Positions 23,802-36,779 of a stretch of DNA of 64,000 nt are shown one piece after another. The notes beneath the pieces were generated by a model, which was not told the DNA's origin, did no database searches, and saw only the letters and a program-made list of their open reading frames with translations. The stretch's first letter is position 1. Each line of letters starts with the position of its first letter. The stretch lies in assembly GCF_028372415.1 (NCBI RefSeq), contig NC_092878.1:68031830-68095829 (forward strand), given 5' to 3'. Origin of the DNA: Notamacropus eugenii (Eukaryota > Chordata > Mammalia > Diprotodontia > Macropodidae). The position numbers and the translations under genes are program-made.

Positions 23802-24630
23802 GGCACAGGGTGATCTGAATATGAAGAAAGAATACCTAAAAAAATAAAATAAATCACTGTTGAGTGTAATGTGCTAGGAGTAAGAGAAAGGGAGAGGTAG
23901 AATGTAGGAAATCACGTCACATTAAAGAGGAAAGAAAGAGCATTTGCAATGGACAAGAACAGGGGAAACATGAAAGAAAATAAGTGAGCCTTACTCTCAT
24001 GGGATTTAACTTAAAGAGGGAATAACACACACTCAACTGGATATGGAAAACTATTTTACCCTGCAGGAAGACAGTGGGGAAGAGGATAGAAGAGAGAAGG
24101 GAAGGGACAGCAAATAGGGGACAGGGATAATCAGAAGCAAACACTAATGTGGGAGGACAACTCAGGGGAGAGAATGGAATAAATGGAGGGCAGTACAGGA
24201 CAGAGGGAAATGTGATTAGCCTTTTGTAGCATAACCATTATGAAAGTGTTTTGCATGGTTACACATGTATGACTTATACTCAACTGCTTGTTTTCTCAAT
24301 GAGGCTTGGTGGTGAGGGAGGAAAGGAGAAAATATGGAACTCAAAACTTTAATAGTAAATGTTAAAAATTGTTTTTGCATGCAACTGGGAAATAAGACGC
24401 ACAGGTAATGAGGTATAGAAATCTATTTTGTCCTACAGAAAAATAGAGGGAAGGGAAATGGAAGACGGGAGTAATACAAGGAAGGACAGACTGGAGGAAG
24501 GGGTGGATGGGGTGCATGCTGTCCTGTGTTTGGTGGTGATGAGAGATAGCAGAAAGTTTTGAATTCAAATTCTTCTGGAAGTGAACGTTAGAAATTGAAA
24601 AATAAATGAATTATATATTTTAAAAAAATT
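22853..24630 (+). mobile_element. HAL1 copy A, right half
   Basis: Resumes at 'tagaatggagcagatgaaag' and continues the ORF1 RRM-like block (PGETT-like 'gaccacttgaaaattattgg'), the C-terminal domain and the purine-rich 3' UTR, ending with 'aataaatgaattatatattt' and A-rich sequence. Stops and frameshifts are present. Confidence 0.75.
23585..23800. repeat. TATG-rich and (GATA)n microsatellites inside a HAL1 3' UTR
   Basis: Imperfect TATG/TGTA units to about 23715, then GATA units to 23800. They occupy the same relative position as the CA/TG run in the other HAL1 copies. Confidence 0.9.
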
Positions 24631-24819
24631 AATAAAAGCACAGGCAAATGACAAATATCTTCTTTCAAAGTAGTAACTCCTATAAGACAAAGGTCAGGCT
24701 GTTAACACTTTTCATCATTCATTTGACTTCTACAACCTATAAAAAGATCACAAATTAGTCTACGTACTTACCACCTATCATCTATTTTTCTATCCATCTA
24801 TCCATCCATCTGTCTATCT

Positions 24820-25075
24820 AGATAGCTGACACAGTGTATTGAGTGCTGGACCAGGAATTAGGAAGACTTGAATTCAGAAATGTGTGATCCTTGGCAAGTC
24901 AATTAATCTCCATTTGCTTTGTTTCCTCATCTGTAAAAATGGGAATAATAATAGTGCTTCTTTCCAGAGTTGTCATGAGCATCAAATGAGACAATAATTG
25001 TAAAGCACTTAACATAGTGCCTAGCACATATTGAGAGCCAAAGAAATGTTAGCTATTATTAGCTATCAGTTTGTC
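24820..25075 (+). mobile_element. MIR-family tRNA-derived SINE
   Basis: Head 'gtgctggaccaggaattagg', core 'cctcatctgtaaaaatggga', and tail 'aaagcacttaacatagtgcc' to 'gttagctattatt' are all in order. Confidence 0.85.
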
Positions 25076-25079
25076 ACCT

Positions 25080-26430
25080 ATCTCTATTATTTATTAATCC
25101 ACTCATTTTTCCCATTCATTAATTCATGTGTTTATTTACTCTAATAATGATTCTTTTTGCACCTGATAGAGTCATTCTCCATTCTCTCATCAAAGAGCTA
25201 TAATTCCGGGCATACTGACAGAAATTTAGAGGGTTCTGATGGTTTCTTTTATGTTGCTCTTTCAACATAATAAGTACTGAGCTTAACATCTAATTAGCAA
25301 AAATTCAAAATAATAGTGAAAATGATAAGGTAATTTTGTTTGAGCATGGGACCTAGAAAATAGCTGAGAAAATATATTCTCTTTCATCCTTCGAAAAGTT
25401 GGGGATTACAGGTTTGAAATGTTACTTATGCTGTTAGACATGAGTAATATCTTCATTGGTTTTCTGAACTGTTTATTTTCCTCTTTCTAAAAAATAATAT
25501 CTTTTTGCTAATGGATTTTTTTTTCTGAGTAGGGGAGGAGGATAGTCATAAAAGTGACATTTATTTAAAAACAAATGATATAAACAAGTATAAGGTTTTT
25601 TTTTGTTGTTGTTTGTTTTGTTTTCTTTAAAGAAGCTGGTCTTTAAAGAAGCCTTCAGCTTTGCTCTTCAGTTCAACCTGCCCCTCACTCCCCAGATGAT
25701 CTCTCTAGAAATGAGAGTATACCCCAGGCTCACTGTTGGTGTAAACTCGTATATTGTGTCTCTGACTCCTGCTGAATTTAAGATCTAATTTTCTCTGTAA
25801 AAGTCTGTTTCAGGGAATGGCTCATGCTGATTAGCCTAGACATCTAAATTGTTAGTTATGACTTTACCTCATCAGAATAAGGATGTTCTTGAAAGCTAGA
25901 TAAAGAGAGTAAAAATACTAACAGTTCCTATCAAGCTAAAAAGCTTTCAAATAGGGACTTCATGGCAAACTGTCATCAAAAGATCATCCTATCTAATTTC
26001 AAGGAGACACAAACAGAAGACATACTGGCACAGGGTGCTAGCACCAGGTACTGGGGAGCCTGAAGTTGATGGAGAGCTTGAGCTTGGGAGTTCTGAGCTA
26101 AGCTGATGAGATGTCTGCAATGTCTGGTTTCAACATGATGAGTTGGGAAAACAAGAGGCCTCAGGTTGCCAATGGAAGGAAGACCTAGCCCAAATTCTGG
26201 TGCAGAGGAAGAGGGGTAGGAATAGGGACAAAGGAAGGTCCTTGATGACTAGTTTTAGCTACATTAATACCTGGTTTTCTAACATATAAATGTGCTATAA
26301 TCTGTGTAAATAGAAGGATAACTCACACATATAAAATCATGGAATTTAGATATTAAGGTGTTATACTGTAAAGATTACTTCTCTTTTGAGGAATTTCTTC
26401 AGTTTCACTTGACCCTGAGACTGCAACATC
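25080..26430. other. Non-coding stretch, nothing recognised
   Basis: No conserved coding frame or repeat identified; only small A/T runs and a short TTTG-rich run near 25600. Confidence 0.45.
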
Positions 26431-26439
26431 TACAACTAG

Positions 26440-26690
26440 CAATTACGTTGTACCTACTATGTGCCCTACACAGTGCTAAGTAGTTTAAAAATATTATCTC
26501 ATTTGATCTTCACAGCAATTATTATATTAATTTTGCAGTCAGGGAAGCTGAAGCAAGCAGAAGTTAAATGACTTGCCTAGGGTTACACAGCTAGTGGGTG
26601 CCTGAGGCCTTATTTAAATTCAGGTTGTCCTGACTCTAATTCCAACTGTCTATCAATTGTGATACTTAGATGCCTGGAGTTTGTTCTATG
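26440..26690 (-). mobile_element. MIR-family SINE, minus strand
   Basis: 'cctactatgtgccctacaca', 'ttatctcatttgatcttcac', 'aaatgacttgcctagggtta' and 'cacagctagtgggtgcctga' follow the full MIR-type consensus in reverse complement. Confidence 0.85.
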
Positions 26691-26699
26691 TCTAAGATA

Positions 26700-28735
26700 A
26701 TTTATTGTCTAACTCTTAAACTTTTCCTGGAGCCGAAGTCACTCCATTCTGCCCACTCCCCACAAATGCATAAGAGATTTTCACCAATGTTTTATAAAGT
26801 ATTATTATTTTAATTCAAAAGCATTTATTTTCTATCCCTCCCACCTTTGTCCTAGGGAAAAAAGAAAAGAAAAATACCACCCTTGTAATAAATATGCATA
26901 GCCCTGGAGCCAAGTAACACCTGCTGGATATTAGACATTCCAAATCCAATTTATACTAAGTTTAAACTCCATTTCCCTTTCACTAAACTAGAATACATTA
27001 AAAAAAAAATCCTCAAATTGTTGGAATGTTTCTGTGAGGATAGGGTAAGGGGATTTCTAAGGGGAATTCAAATTAAGTTACTGAGGAAACACCTAAATTT
27101 CAATTGTCTTACTAAAGTGGATACCTTAAAAATAGATATTTAACCATACATAAATAAAGTACTTTTCTATTGATCTAAGACTTCTAAGGATGACTAGTTT
27201 TATCCTGACATTGATATCTTTCTGCTTCAACCCCTTATTCCTACTCATTAACTCTTGTGTATTGCTCCAGGTCCAAAAGCTTCTGGGCCTTTAGCTTCTA
27301 AAGCATTTGCAAATTTGAGATTAAGGAATCTAAATGTCAGGAAGATAGAAGTGGTGATTTATTTCTTTTTTCATTATCATAAAAATTTTTCTTCTCTATC
27401 ATAAATGTAGTGGACTGCCACATGAAATGCAAGGAATGTTATTGCTGCAGCAACAAAGGGAATAGACCAACTTAATGCATTTTATCATTTTACTGGTGGG
27501 AAACTAAAGCAAATAAATACCATACATCATAAAAAGAACCATATTTTTAAAAAGCAAAATAGAGAGGCACTATTAAACTGAAAGTTCTCCTATTTTCTTT
27601 CCTTGTGTCTCCTGTGTAGAAAGAATAAATAGGGAAGCAATGAAACCAAGGAGGATGACATTCCAAGCTCAAAAATCTTGTGTAGATATCATGGCCTGAG
27701 CTTTCAGGCTGGCCCTCTAATGTCAGGAAACAAACTTACTTATAAGGGGAATAAGAGATAGTCTGAAGGGCTTAGAGGGTATTGCCAAACTGTCAAAGGA
27801 TAGACCATTTCAGGAAATGAAGAAGCACATCTTTATTGCTGAAGGTCTGTACCTATTGCTGGGCCACTGTATCTCAGTTTGTGACATCTGAAAGTATATT
27901 TTAGAAAGCCTTCCTTGTTGTTGCATTGTGTGACTTCTGCCATTAGGGATGCTAGGTAGTTCCAATTAGAAATTACTTTCCTGGCTTCAGATTAGTGAAT
28001 GAAAAGTTATGTCAGTGAACTTGACCTACCGGGACTGCCTCTTTTCTGGAGTGAATTTCCCATTGAAATAACATTATGACACATAAGAAGTGCACTGGTT
28101 TCCATATGGAATGCAACAAAGGCCATCAAACTCAATTGATTTAGGATGAAATACCCAGATTCCTATTGAGATTTCAAAAGAACAAGGTCAAGGCTTTTGG
28201 TTTGAAGTTATCCGGCCTTTCCATTTTTTCTGCTGAAGATTTTTGACTTGGAGATGTCTTTAATGTTAAGGCACCTATGGGATTCCACTCATAAAAGAAA
28301 GAGACACAGATGTTTCTTTTAATGTGTAGAATACAGCTTTGACCTGAAAACTCAACATATTCTGCATATGTTTAAAACATGATGTGAATAGGCTTTTATT
28401 TTGGCTTTGAGCTCTTTTTAAACATTCCAGAGAATGCTACTCAATGTTTTGTATTAATGATTTTCAGAGGAGACTGCATGATTAAATAGCAAAATGGATT
28501 CATGTGTTGCTGACGACCTGAGACCCTCCAGGGGATTAAAGGAAAAGTACACAGTTGAAATGAGCCAAGGGGGAAAAATATGGTCCCCTGAGGGAAAACA
28601 TGGCATATGCTTCATACAAGCAAACCAAAGTGAGCTAAGATCTCATGTTGAGTAGGGACTTCTTTCATGCTTTTGTTAATGGAGAATGGGCCCTTCCTTC
28701 ATCCACAATATGGTGTTCATCAATTGGATGTATCC
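26700..28735. other. Apparently unique non-coding sequence
   Basis: Two kilobases without a recognisable repeat or coding frame. This is among the least repeat-laden parts of the window and a reasonable place to test for conserved non-coding elements. Confidence 0.45.
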
Positions 28736-28741
28736 TATGCA

Positions 28742-29120
28742 GTATAATGGAAAAAGTCCTGAGTTTGGAAGTTAGGAGATTTATATTTAGGACTCAAATC
28801 CTCCATTTAGAATGAAGGAAAATTACAGCTTAATGAAAATTGTCAAGTCCAATTCTCTTTGCTTTATAAATAAGCAAACAATGGTTGAGAGAAGTCCAGT
28901 TACTTGCTAAGTGTTTCATATGACTATTTCAGTTTTTAAACTGAAAAATCAGCCCCACTTCCTAATTTTCAATCCAATCATTACTCCACTATGAAACACT
29001 ATACTTGTTATTAGTGAGATTTGGGGCAAATCATTTAGCTTGCCTGCCTCAACATCCTCATCTGCAAAATAAAGTGGTTAAGAAAATGTTATTTCTAAAG
29101 TCTCTTTTAGCTCTATTAGT
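28742..29120 (+). mobile_element. MIR-type SINE split by a second MIR-type SINE
   Basis: The head 'tcctgagtttggaagttagg' (28742-28812) and the core plus tail 'ggggcaaatcatttagcttg' (about 28985-29120) belong to one plus-strand element. Between them 28825-28985 reads like a minus-strand MIR ('aaacaatggttgagagaagt'). Confidence 0.55.
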
Positions 29121-29299
29121 AAGAGAGGATTAATGAAAGGCATCATGGAATAATATACACAGAGTAGGCCCAGGAGTGAAGAAGATTTGAATTCAAGTCC
29201 TATCACAAACAGATACTGATTATAACAATGAGTTGAGCATATGTATTAAAATCATATCCTGTCATGGTCCTCTTGCTCCCCTTGTCCCCTTCTTACCAT

Positions 29300-29590
29300 T
29301 TAGATTAGTAAGCGATTTTTGTTGTTGTTGTTGCTCAGAAATTTCAGTCATGTTCAACTCTCTTTATGATGCCGTTTTGGGTTTTCTTGGCAAAAATACT
29401 AAAACAGTCTGTTATTTCCCTCTCCAGTTTTTTATTTGTTTGTTTGTTTTTAAACATATGAGGAAGCTGAGGCAAACAGGATTGAGTGACTTGCCCAGGG
29501 TCATACAAGTAAGTAAGTGTCTGAGGCCAGGTTTGAACTCAGGAAGATGAGTCTTCCTAAATATAGGCTTAGAATTCTTCTACCCAGCAG
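29300..29590 (-). mobile_element. Marsupial tRNA-derived SINE, minus strand
   Basis: 'gttgttgttgttgctcagaa', 'ttttgggttttcttggcaaa', 'tgacttgcccagggtcatac' and 'ggtttgaactcaggaagatg' match the plus-strand copies at 33.4 and 54.5 kb in reverse complement. This is near full length. Confidence 0.9.
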
Positions 29591-29594
29591 TCAC

Positions 29595-31830
29595 ACATCC
29601 AGATACTATGTGCTAAATTATGAGAAGCCAGCTAGACACTAAAAATATGCTCTAGGTCTGTGAACTGCAGATAAGCTCTAGACATGCAGCAGAACTAGAG
29701 AAATGTTATGTTAATTAGGTAACCATAACCTAGTATCAGTTGAGATGATATTGATATTTTGATGAGTTACCTTCAAGGTTGTATGGGTAAGAGTTAGGTC
29801 ATGGCCTCTCACTCAAAGCCTATAGGAATGGGATTCAAAACCCTATCCCTTGAGCACTTCCAACTCCATCTGAAATTACTTAAGTGACTCTATGTGCCTC
29901 TCTCTCTTCCCCATTTCTTTCTCTTGCCATCTGCCTCCCTCACCCACCCTATTACCTGACCAACTGTTTGCTGACTGCCTCTGTACTCACTGTGCCTTAT
30001 TAAAGTATGATTGATGCATTAATCCCCTCTTGCTGCTAGCACCATGTTTTCTGGTAAGTATCCAAAGAATCCAGTTCATTCTCCCTGATTCAAATGGGAA
30101 CTCATTTGTGATCCTTTTCCTGAAAGCATAAATCTGTCATCTGGGCTGGGACTTAATTTGATGACAGCCACCCTTACATGGGTAAGTTTGACACTATGAA
30201 CCCACTGGTAGAAAGCAAGGATGAAAAAAAAAAACAAACCAAACCAAACTCTATTACTTTCCCCTATAAGGACCTCCCTTTCATTGTTGACTTTTCACAG
30301 AAAACTCATGTTGCTCCTTTTTAAAGTTACTATTTATTTATTTATTATTACTAGATTAATGTTTATAATCAGAAGGTCATTTTGAATAAGTTTGTCTCTT
30401 TTGTTAAATCTTGCAAGGAATTTTAAACAATGTTGATATATGGACTGGAGGTACCTTTTTGAAGGAGACATTAAGGCTATGTTTTTCTTTACAAAGTATT
30501 TTAAAATAATCAAGAAATAATCAGGCTAGTGTAAATTTGTATAGCCTACATTTTTTTAATCAATTGTGTAATGATAAAGACATCTTACTATTTAACATTA
30601 CTGTAAATTGATGTCTGTTTCCTACTGATGTTCTCATCAATGATGCTTTCAATATGTGAATAGATGATTTTCATAAAAATTCTAATTAGATGGGAAATTA
30701 ATCTCATTGGTTGGGATTTGGTGATGTTCAGTAATTAATTTTTTATTGAAATTAAAAATGTCTGAGATTTTCCTCCCCCCATGTTTTTGTTTATTTTTTA
30801 TCTTTTGGATAAATTGTGAATCAATCTCTTAACACTCGTAGTTGTGTTCCATCTAACTTGGATCTCTTCTTTTTGCATTTCTACTAAGCTATAGTGCCAT
30901 TTTTACCTCCCTGAGAACCACAGCTAGAATTGTAGTGATAAATCCAATTGTAGTGAATCTGTGTTATTGATAGTGAAGACAGTTTATTATTAAACAAGAC
31001 AACAATAACAATTTTGCATTTCTTTTCCATTTTTCTTCCCTTTGTTGTGGTCCCATTTTTCAGGCTTAAATGCTCTTAGGATAACTACTGAATGGGGTCT
31101 GACCAAATTTTATTTAAAGTTTATTTTTTCTGTATTACAGGACAATACTACTTAAAATATTGTCTTCCTTCTCCATATGATTTATATATGAGTGTATCCT
31201 AAACTACTGTTGTCAATGTCTATCATCCCTCTCTATTTGACAAATTGGTCAAGTGCTTATTGATTAAAGCACTTTTTGAGCTTTCATGGCAGTTGATTTA
31301 CTTCAGTTAAAATCCTATATTATATTCCTATGGTTTGCATCAATAATACTATGTATTTCTTTCTTCTGTTCATTTTAAGGTCATTAAGTTGTTTGCATTT
31401 TATATTGTGTCTTTTTTCTCATTGTTTTTCTTCTAGCTTTTTGCTAATTTTGATCTTAACTCTTAGTGTGATCAGGTGGTAAAGGAACATACTGCTGATT
31501 TTTAGTTTGCCTAAAGGAGAGTAATTTGGAATAAGACTAAAAAGGCATAGTAGCAGGCTAGACCTGCACAATTGGGTTAGGACCTCAGATTTGAGACTGT
31601 AGCAAAATGACAGTAGACCACATAACAGTTAATAAAAGGAAATTCACTTAGCAAGAGCAAGAAAAGGATACTCAGTGAAGAAACGGTTTGATTCAGTTAA
31701 GTACCGCTTTCCTGCCTCTGATTAGCCCACGAGAGTTTACTGGTCAGATGCCTTAGGGAGTAGTTGGAACTCTCATTTCCTGTTACTTTCAAACTATAAA
31801 ACATCAGTGGTGTAAGCCTTTATTCTCTGA
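29595..31830. other. AT-rich non-coding stretch, possible decayed LINE
   Basis: No coding frame. Between about 30290 and 31450 the composition and phrases such as 'tctcattggttgggatttgg' suggest an old antisense LINE, but I could not confirm a protein match. Confidence 0.35.
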
Positions 31831-33410
31831 GATAATTAAGTTTTAAGGATGTGGATGATTCCTTTTAAGGAAAATAACTCCCAGCCCAAGTGGTGGTTGA
31901 CTCTCACAGATTTTCTTGCTATTACCAGTAGGTAGGACATAAATGGTAGAAGGCTTTGAAGTCCACAGTGAGGAGTATATATTTTCTTTATCAAGATATA
32001 CAAGTGTTTGTGTGTTGTTGCTGTTACTGTTGTTGTTCCTCTTCCTCCTCCTCCTCCTCTGAAATTATCAGAGGGATAGAACATTTGGAAGGATGAAGTA
32101 GAGAGGAAATAGGCTGTAGGTGAGGAGATTATTTAGAAAGGTTTTGCAGCAGCTTAAAGGAGAAGTGATAAGAATATTACTAGAGTGATCATGTGTATCA
32201 GTAAGCACCCCAACATTCACAGGGGGGCCTGCTATCACAGGTTCTTAGATCTGTATTCATAAAAGGAAAGGCAACTTTTGAGGGGTTAATCACTTTGATC
32301 AAGTATGTATATATCAATCCGTTAGGCAAGCAAATATATCATTCACTTAGTTCAAGGGAGTCAACACCCTGAATTTCAAAGAAAATACAGAGAAATTAGA
32401 AGTTAACTGACGTGGCGTCCTCTGCCTGAATTCAACACATAGCTGGACACAAACTGCCTTACCATAGTTACCAGAGAGGGAATCACGACATCTGGATTCT
32501 CAAAATCGTTGCGGTGGTAGGTGGAGGGGGCGGGGGGATCCTTAATGGCTTCCCAGAGTCCTCATCTGGCCAAACACTTCCAATTGGTAAGCCTCAAAGT
32601 AAAACCCACACCTCAGAGTCTTTATATACTGTTTAGAGCCAGATGGCATCACATCCCTTGAAAGTCAGTGCCTCATTAACAAAAGTGGTGGACCTTCTTA
32701 CAAATCTTCCTAAGCCCTACAATGGGTAGGAAAGATCCTCTTCAGTCACATCTAAATAGAGGCATTTTACTTCTTGATTACACTAAAACAAAACCAGCAA
32801 AAGATCTTATTTTGTTTGCCATTACATCATGGAAGTTGGGACTGAAAAAGATGAGACAAATACTAGAGATATCATAAGGAAGGAATTCATAGGGCTAAGT
32901 AAGTGAATGGTGGGATATAGCAGAAAAGACAGAAAAGTCAGGGGACACAGAGGTTTCCAGCTTGGGTGACTATGTAATTCTGCCTTCAGAGACAGACATA
33001 TCAGAAAAACACTATTTTTTAGAGAGGGGAAAGTGACGAAGAATTCAGTTTTGATATTTTAAATATGAAGGTTTATCAGGACATCCAGATAGAGATATTA
33101 TCTGAAATATGAACTAGAACTCTAATAGAAAAGTTAGGATGATAAAGCAAAGAAAGAACTTATGTAGCCACTAAGATATAAGCATAGTGGGGGTGGAGGA
33201 GGTGGCAGATAAAAGATGAAGAAACAGCAAAGAAGCTATCAAATATCTGCATTAGCAACAGAAGAAGACTTTTGAAGAAGCAAAGCCAAGATGAAATAAT
33301 AAAGAGTGGTAGACAGTAAGATTAAATGCTGCCAAGATATCAAGGAAAGTGAGAATTGAAAAAGATCAGTGATTTTTGTTATGATCAATAGTAAATTTAT
33401 AGGAGGGCAG

Positions 33411-33672
33411 TTAGGTGGTACAGTAAATAGAACACTGGGTTTGGAATCAGGAAGATTTCATCTTCACGAGTTCAAATCTGTCCTCAGACACTTATTGCTG
33501 CGTGACCCTGGGCAAGTCACTTAACACTGTTTGTCTCAGTTTCTTATTTCTAAAAAACAAAAAAAGAGTTGGGGAAGGAAATAGAAAATGATTCCATTTT
33601 CTTTGTCAAGAAAACCCAGAAACGGGGTCACAAAGAATAGGACATGACTGAAAAGACTCAACAAGAGCAGCA
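33411..33672 (+). mobile_element. Marsupial tRNA-derived SINE, near full length
   Basis: Reads 'gggcagttaggtggtacagt' (box A region), 'gagttcaaatctgtcctcag' (box B region), 'gtgaccctgggcaagtcact', and ends 'gacatgactgaaaagactca' plus a CAA/GCA tail. Pol III-type internal promoter boxes are visible but decayed. Confidence 0.92.
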
Positions 33673-33804
33673 AAAATCTTCTAGGATGATAGTATTGATT
33701 CTGGGAAGTAGTCACCTTTACAGAAAAAGCAACTGAGGAATACCAAAGTAAAGTGGCTTATGCAAGGCAAGACTGGCACTAAGCAACATATCTGTGATTT
33801 AAAC

Positions 33805-34022
33805 CTAAGCAGAGAGGTGGCACAGTATAGACTGTAGGACTTGAAATCAAGAAGATCTTAGCTCAAATCCAGCATCAGGCACTGACTAGCTTTGTGGCTT
33901 TAGGTAAGTGACTCAATCCTATATATTTCAGGTTCCTCATCTGCTAAAATGAGCTGGAAAAGGAAATAGCAAACCACTCTAGCATCTTTGACAAAACAAA
34001 CAAACAAACAATTACAACAAAT
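33805..34022 (+). mobile_element. Marsupial tRNA-derived SINE, 3' shortened
   Basis: Head 'cagagaggtggcacagtata', box B-like 'agctcaaatccagcatcagg', core 'gagctggaaaaggaaatagc', then a CAAA-rich tail. Confidence 0.85.
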
Positions 34023-34749
34023 CAAGGAATTACAAAGCATCAGATACAAAGGAAAATGACTAAATAACAATCCAATTCTAAAAGTAGAGTTCTTCACTTA
34101 CGTCGATGACTCTTGGATGAAGGAGTTTTTTGCAAGGTGTTGAGGAAAAAAAAAATACTAGATTTAAAAACTGAAAGAGTGCAGTGCTCAGCAGGTGGAG
34201 GAATGACTTGTAGAATCCTCTTTTTAGAAGCTTGGCAGTAAGAAAGGAGAAAGAGCCCAACAGACAGATGAGGTGGTTACAAGGTCAAGGGCAAGAGGTT
34301 TTGTTGTTATTATTTTTGATGTTGCTATTGTTATATAGGTATATCTAAAGATTTTCATGTTTTTTTTTCATTTATTTTCATGGACAGAAGATGTGAGTAG
34401 ACTGAGAATGTGAAGCTAAAATGCATTCAGTGGGATGATTGATGGAGAGAAGATAAGATGGAAGGGTTCTTCACCTTTTTCTCATGAGTGGATAAGAATT
34501 CAGACATGTTTAGATAAATGGAGGTGAAAATTGAAAGAGTTCCCTTCAGATGGCTTCACTCTTCTTAGGAACTTTGATATTTGCTCAAAGTATAGAGGGA
34601 GGGAATGGAGTCCAGGTTGAAGAGCAAAAAAAGTTTGAGATCACTGGAGAATGTCACTAATAGCGAAAAGGATTTTATTTGTATAGGGAACTTCCAGTAG
34701 GAAAATTTCCTCTACCAAAGGAAATCAGAACCTGGTCTAAAGTTTATAG

Positions 34750-34870
34750 ATTTAGAAATTTTCCTGGACCATTAAGAGATCCTAGACTTACTCAGTGTCA
34801 TACAGCCAAAGGGAGAATTGTAGTCCAAGTCCTCCTATGTCTGAGATGGCTCTTTATTCATTATGCTATT
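34750..34870 (-). mobile_element. MIR-type SINE fragment
   Basis: 'ctcagtgtcatacagccaaa' and 'ccaagtcctcctatgtctga' resemble the minus-strand head of a MIR-type SINE. Confidence 0.5.
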
Positions 34871-34904
34871 GTCTCTCTTTATAATGGGTCTGCAACAAAA
34901 CCAA

Positions 34905-34935
34905 TAGCACACACGCACACACACACACACACAAA
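34905..34935. repeat. Short (CA)n microsatellite
   Basis: About 14 CA units are visible. Confidence 0.9.
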
Positions 34936-35101
34936 ACAATAAAATAGCAGCACAGCAACAATGACAACAGAACTGTGACTTCTTTAACGTCTCTGTATCT
35001 CTGTTTCCTTTTATGCCAAATGAAAATATTAGTGGATACCATGAAAAAATTGAGATATTGTATAAGAAAATAATTTGAAAAACTTAAAATAAAAATGAAA
35101 A

Positions 35102-35105
<4 letters not shown>

Positions 35106-35188
<83 letters not shown>
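35106..35188. repeat. Perfect (TA)n tract, 83 bp
   Basis: An uninterrupted alternation of T and A over 83 bases, fully self-complementary. Confidence 0.98.
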
Positions 35189-35190
<2 letters not shown>

Positions 35191-35249
35191 CTCTTCTCCT
35201 TACCATAAGTTACTAATTTTTGCTGAAGAAGGTCTGAAAAAAGCTTGGC

Positions 35250-35440
35250 CAGATAATGGAAAGAACATAGAATTTGGTGCCAAAGGGTGTATTTTCCACC
35301 CTTCCTTACCTAGAACCTCAATAGTTCTAGGTAAATTATTTAGCCTTCTTGGATCCCAGTTTCTTCATCTATACAAGAGAGTGGATGAGGAAGATTAGAT
35401 TATGTCTTAGATTCCTTCTAGACCTAAATCTTAAGGCTTC
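35250..35440 (+). mobile_element. MIR-type SINE fragment
   Basis: 'ggaaagaacatagaatttgg', 'cagtttcttcatctatacaa' and 'gattccttctagacctaaat' keep the head-core-tail order of a SINE subtype. Confidence 0.6.
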
Positions 35441-35454
35441 ATAATTTCAAGAGA

Positions 35455-35680
35455 TTGTGCAGCACTTGGAATGTTAGACTTGGAATTAGGAAAATTAGAG
35501 TTCAAATCCTGTGTGACACTGGGAGTCACTTACACTCATTCAACTTTAGTTTCCTCTTCTATAAATGCAGATAACAATAGGACCTATCAGAATTGTTGTG
35601 ATGATTAAATAACAAACATACATCAGTTTGCAAATATTAAAAATGCCTATATAAATTGCATGACAATACTCCTACTCATA
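35455..35680 (+). mobile_element. MIR-type SINE
   Basis: 'agacttggaattaggaaaat', 'gttcaaatcctgtgtgacac' and 'aattgttgtgatgattaaat' follow the MIR order. Confidence 0.7.
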
Positions 35681-35689
35681 CAACTTATG

Positions 35690-36610
35690 ACACAGATTCA
35701 TTTGATTTGAATTTAAAAGAAAAACATCCAAATCCAAATGAGTGAAAACATTATTTTTAGTACAGAAGAAGGAGGATTTCCTTCTCTATGCTCTTACATT
35801 TCATAGCATTAACCCCCACTCGAGGCAGAAGGCCTAGTCATAACAGTATTCAAATAATCATTTCAAACTTCCCCAAATACAAAAAAATCAGTTCCTTGCT
35901 TTCCATTTCTTATCATTTAACCAACTCCAGAATTCCATCAACATGAAAAAAAACAAACAAAACACTTTTCAGTTTAGTAGGAAAGGTCATGTTTGTAAAG
36001 GAAAACTATCTCTAATCCACTCTAACTAATGGCATTAAAAAAGGGTCATATTCCAACTCTTAAGTAATCCATGTCTTGGAAGAAAGGGTTATTTGTACAT
36101 TGTGAAGACTGGCACTTCTCAAGGTTTATTCAAAAGTATTTTAATATTCAAATCTATTACCTTTCTCAAGGCCTGCAGAAGCATAAGGAGTGACTCTGAA
36201 GGAAAGCACCATTGCCAATAAAAAGAGTCTGCTTTGTAGCCACAAGGTGAGAATGTTAAAATTTGAAAGAGCCATCAAACCAGGCCCTGGGCTACCATAA
36301 AAATGATTGAAGAACAAAAGAACTGAAATATGTTTCAGATCAAGAAAAAGAAGTCCTGAAGAGTGAGGCCGTCAAACCTGGTACCTCTTCCTGGACGGCC
36401 ACAGCTAACGAAACATAATTATTATTGTTTTGAATCCAATAATTAAAGAAGATAGAAAAGTAAAATAGATGAGAGGTGATACTTCACTCATTCTTCTTTA
36501 CCATACCTCCCGTTACCAAAAATAAACCAAAATAAAATCTCATCTTTATGCAGGAAATCACTTTTACCCTTAAGAATTCAAAAGTTGATTGACTTTAATT
36601 CACCTGATAT
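35690..36610. other. Non-coding stretch, nothing recognised
   Basis: No coding frame or repeat that I can support. Confidence 0.45.
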
Positions 36611-36617
36611 CTTTTAA

Positions 36618-36775
36618 TTACATACATATACACACACACATACACATATGTGCATGTATATGTGAATTGGGTATTTATATGTGTATATATGTATGTATAT
36701 GCATGTATGTATATAAACACATATGTATTTATACATATGTGTGCATGTATGTGTATACATGCGTGCATGCATACC
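36618..36775. repeat. CA/TATG-rich microsatellite
   Basis: Imperfect CA, TATG and CATG units; frames on both strands give only low-complexity Tyr/Ile/His/Cys peptides. Confidence 0.85.
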
Positions 36776-36779
36776 ATTT

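Larger units (their letters stand above)
32820..34640 (+). mobile_element. Old mammal-wide interspersed repeat, family not named, with two SINE insertions
   Basis: Phrases such as 'atcaggacatccagatagag', 'gattaaatgctgccaagata' and 'gcttggcagtaagaaaggag' occur in an order I recognise from a dispersed mammalian repeat. The SINEs at 33.4 and 33.8 kb interrupt it. Family identity needs a repeat library. Confidence 0.45.

Noticed and set aside
33411..34022. tRNA-like box A and box B sequences
   Set aside because: They belong to tRNA-derived SINEs followed by SINE bodies and tails; no cloverleaf with an anticodon arm can be drawn as a real tRNA gene.
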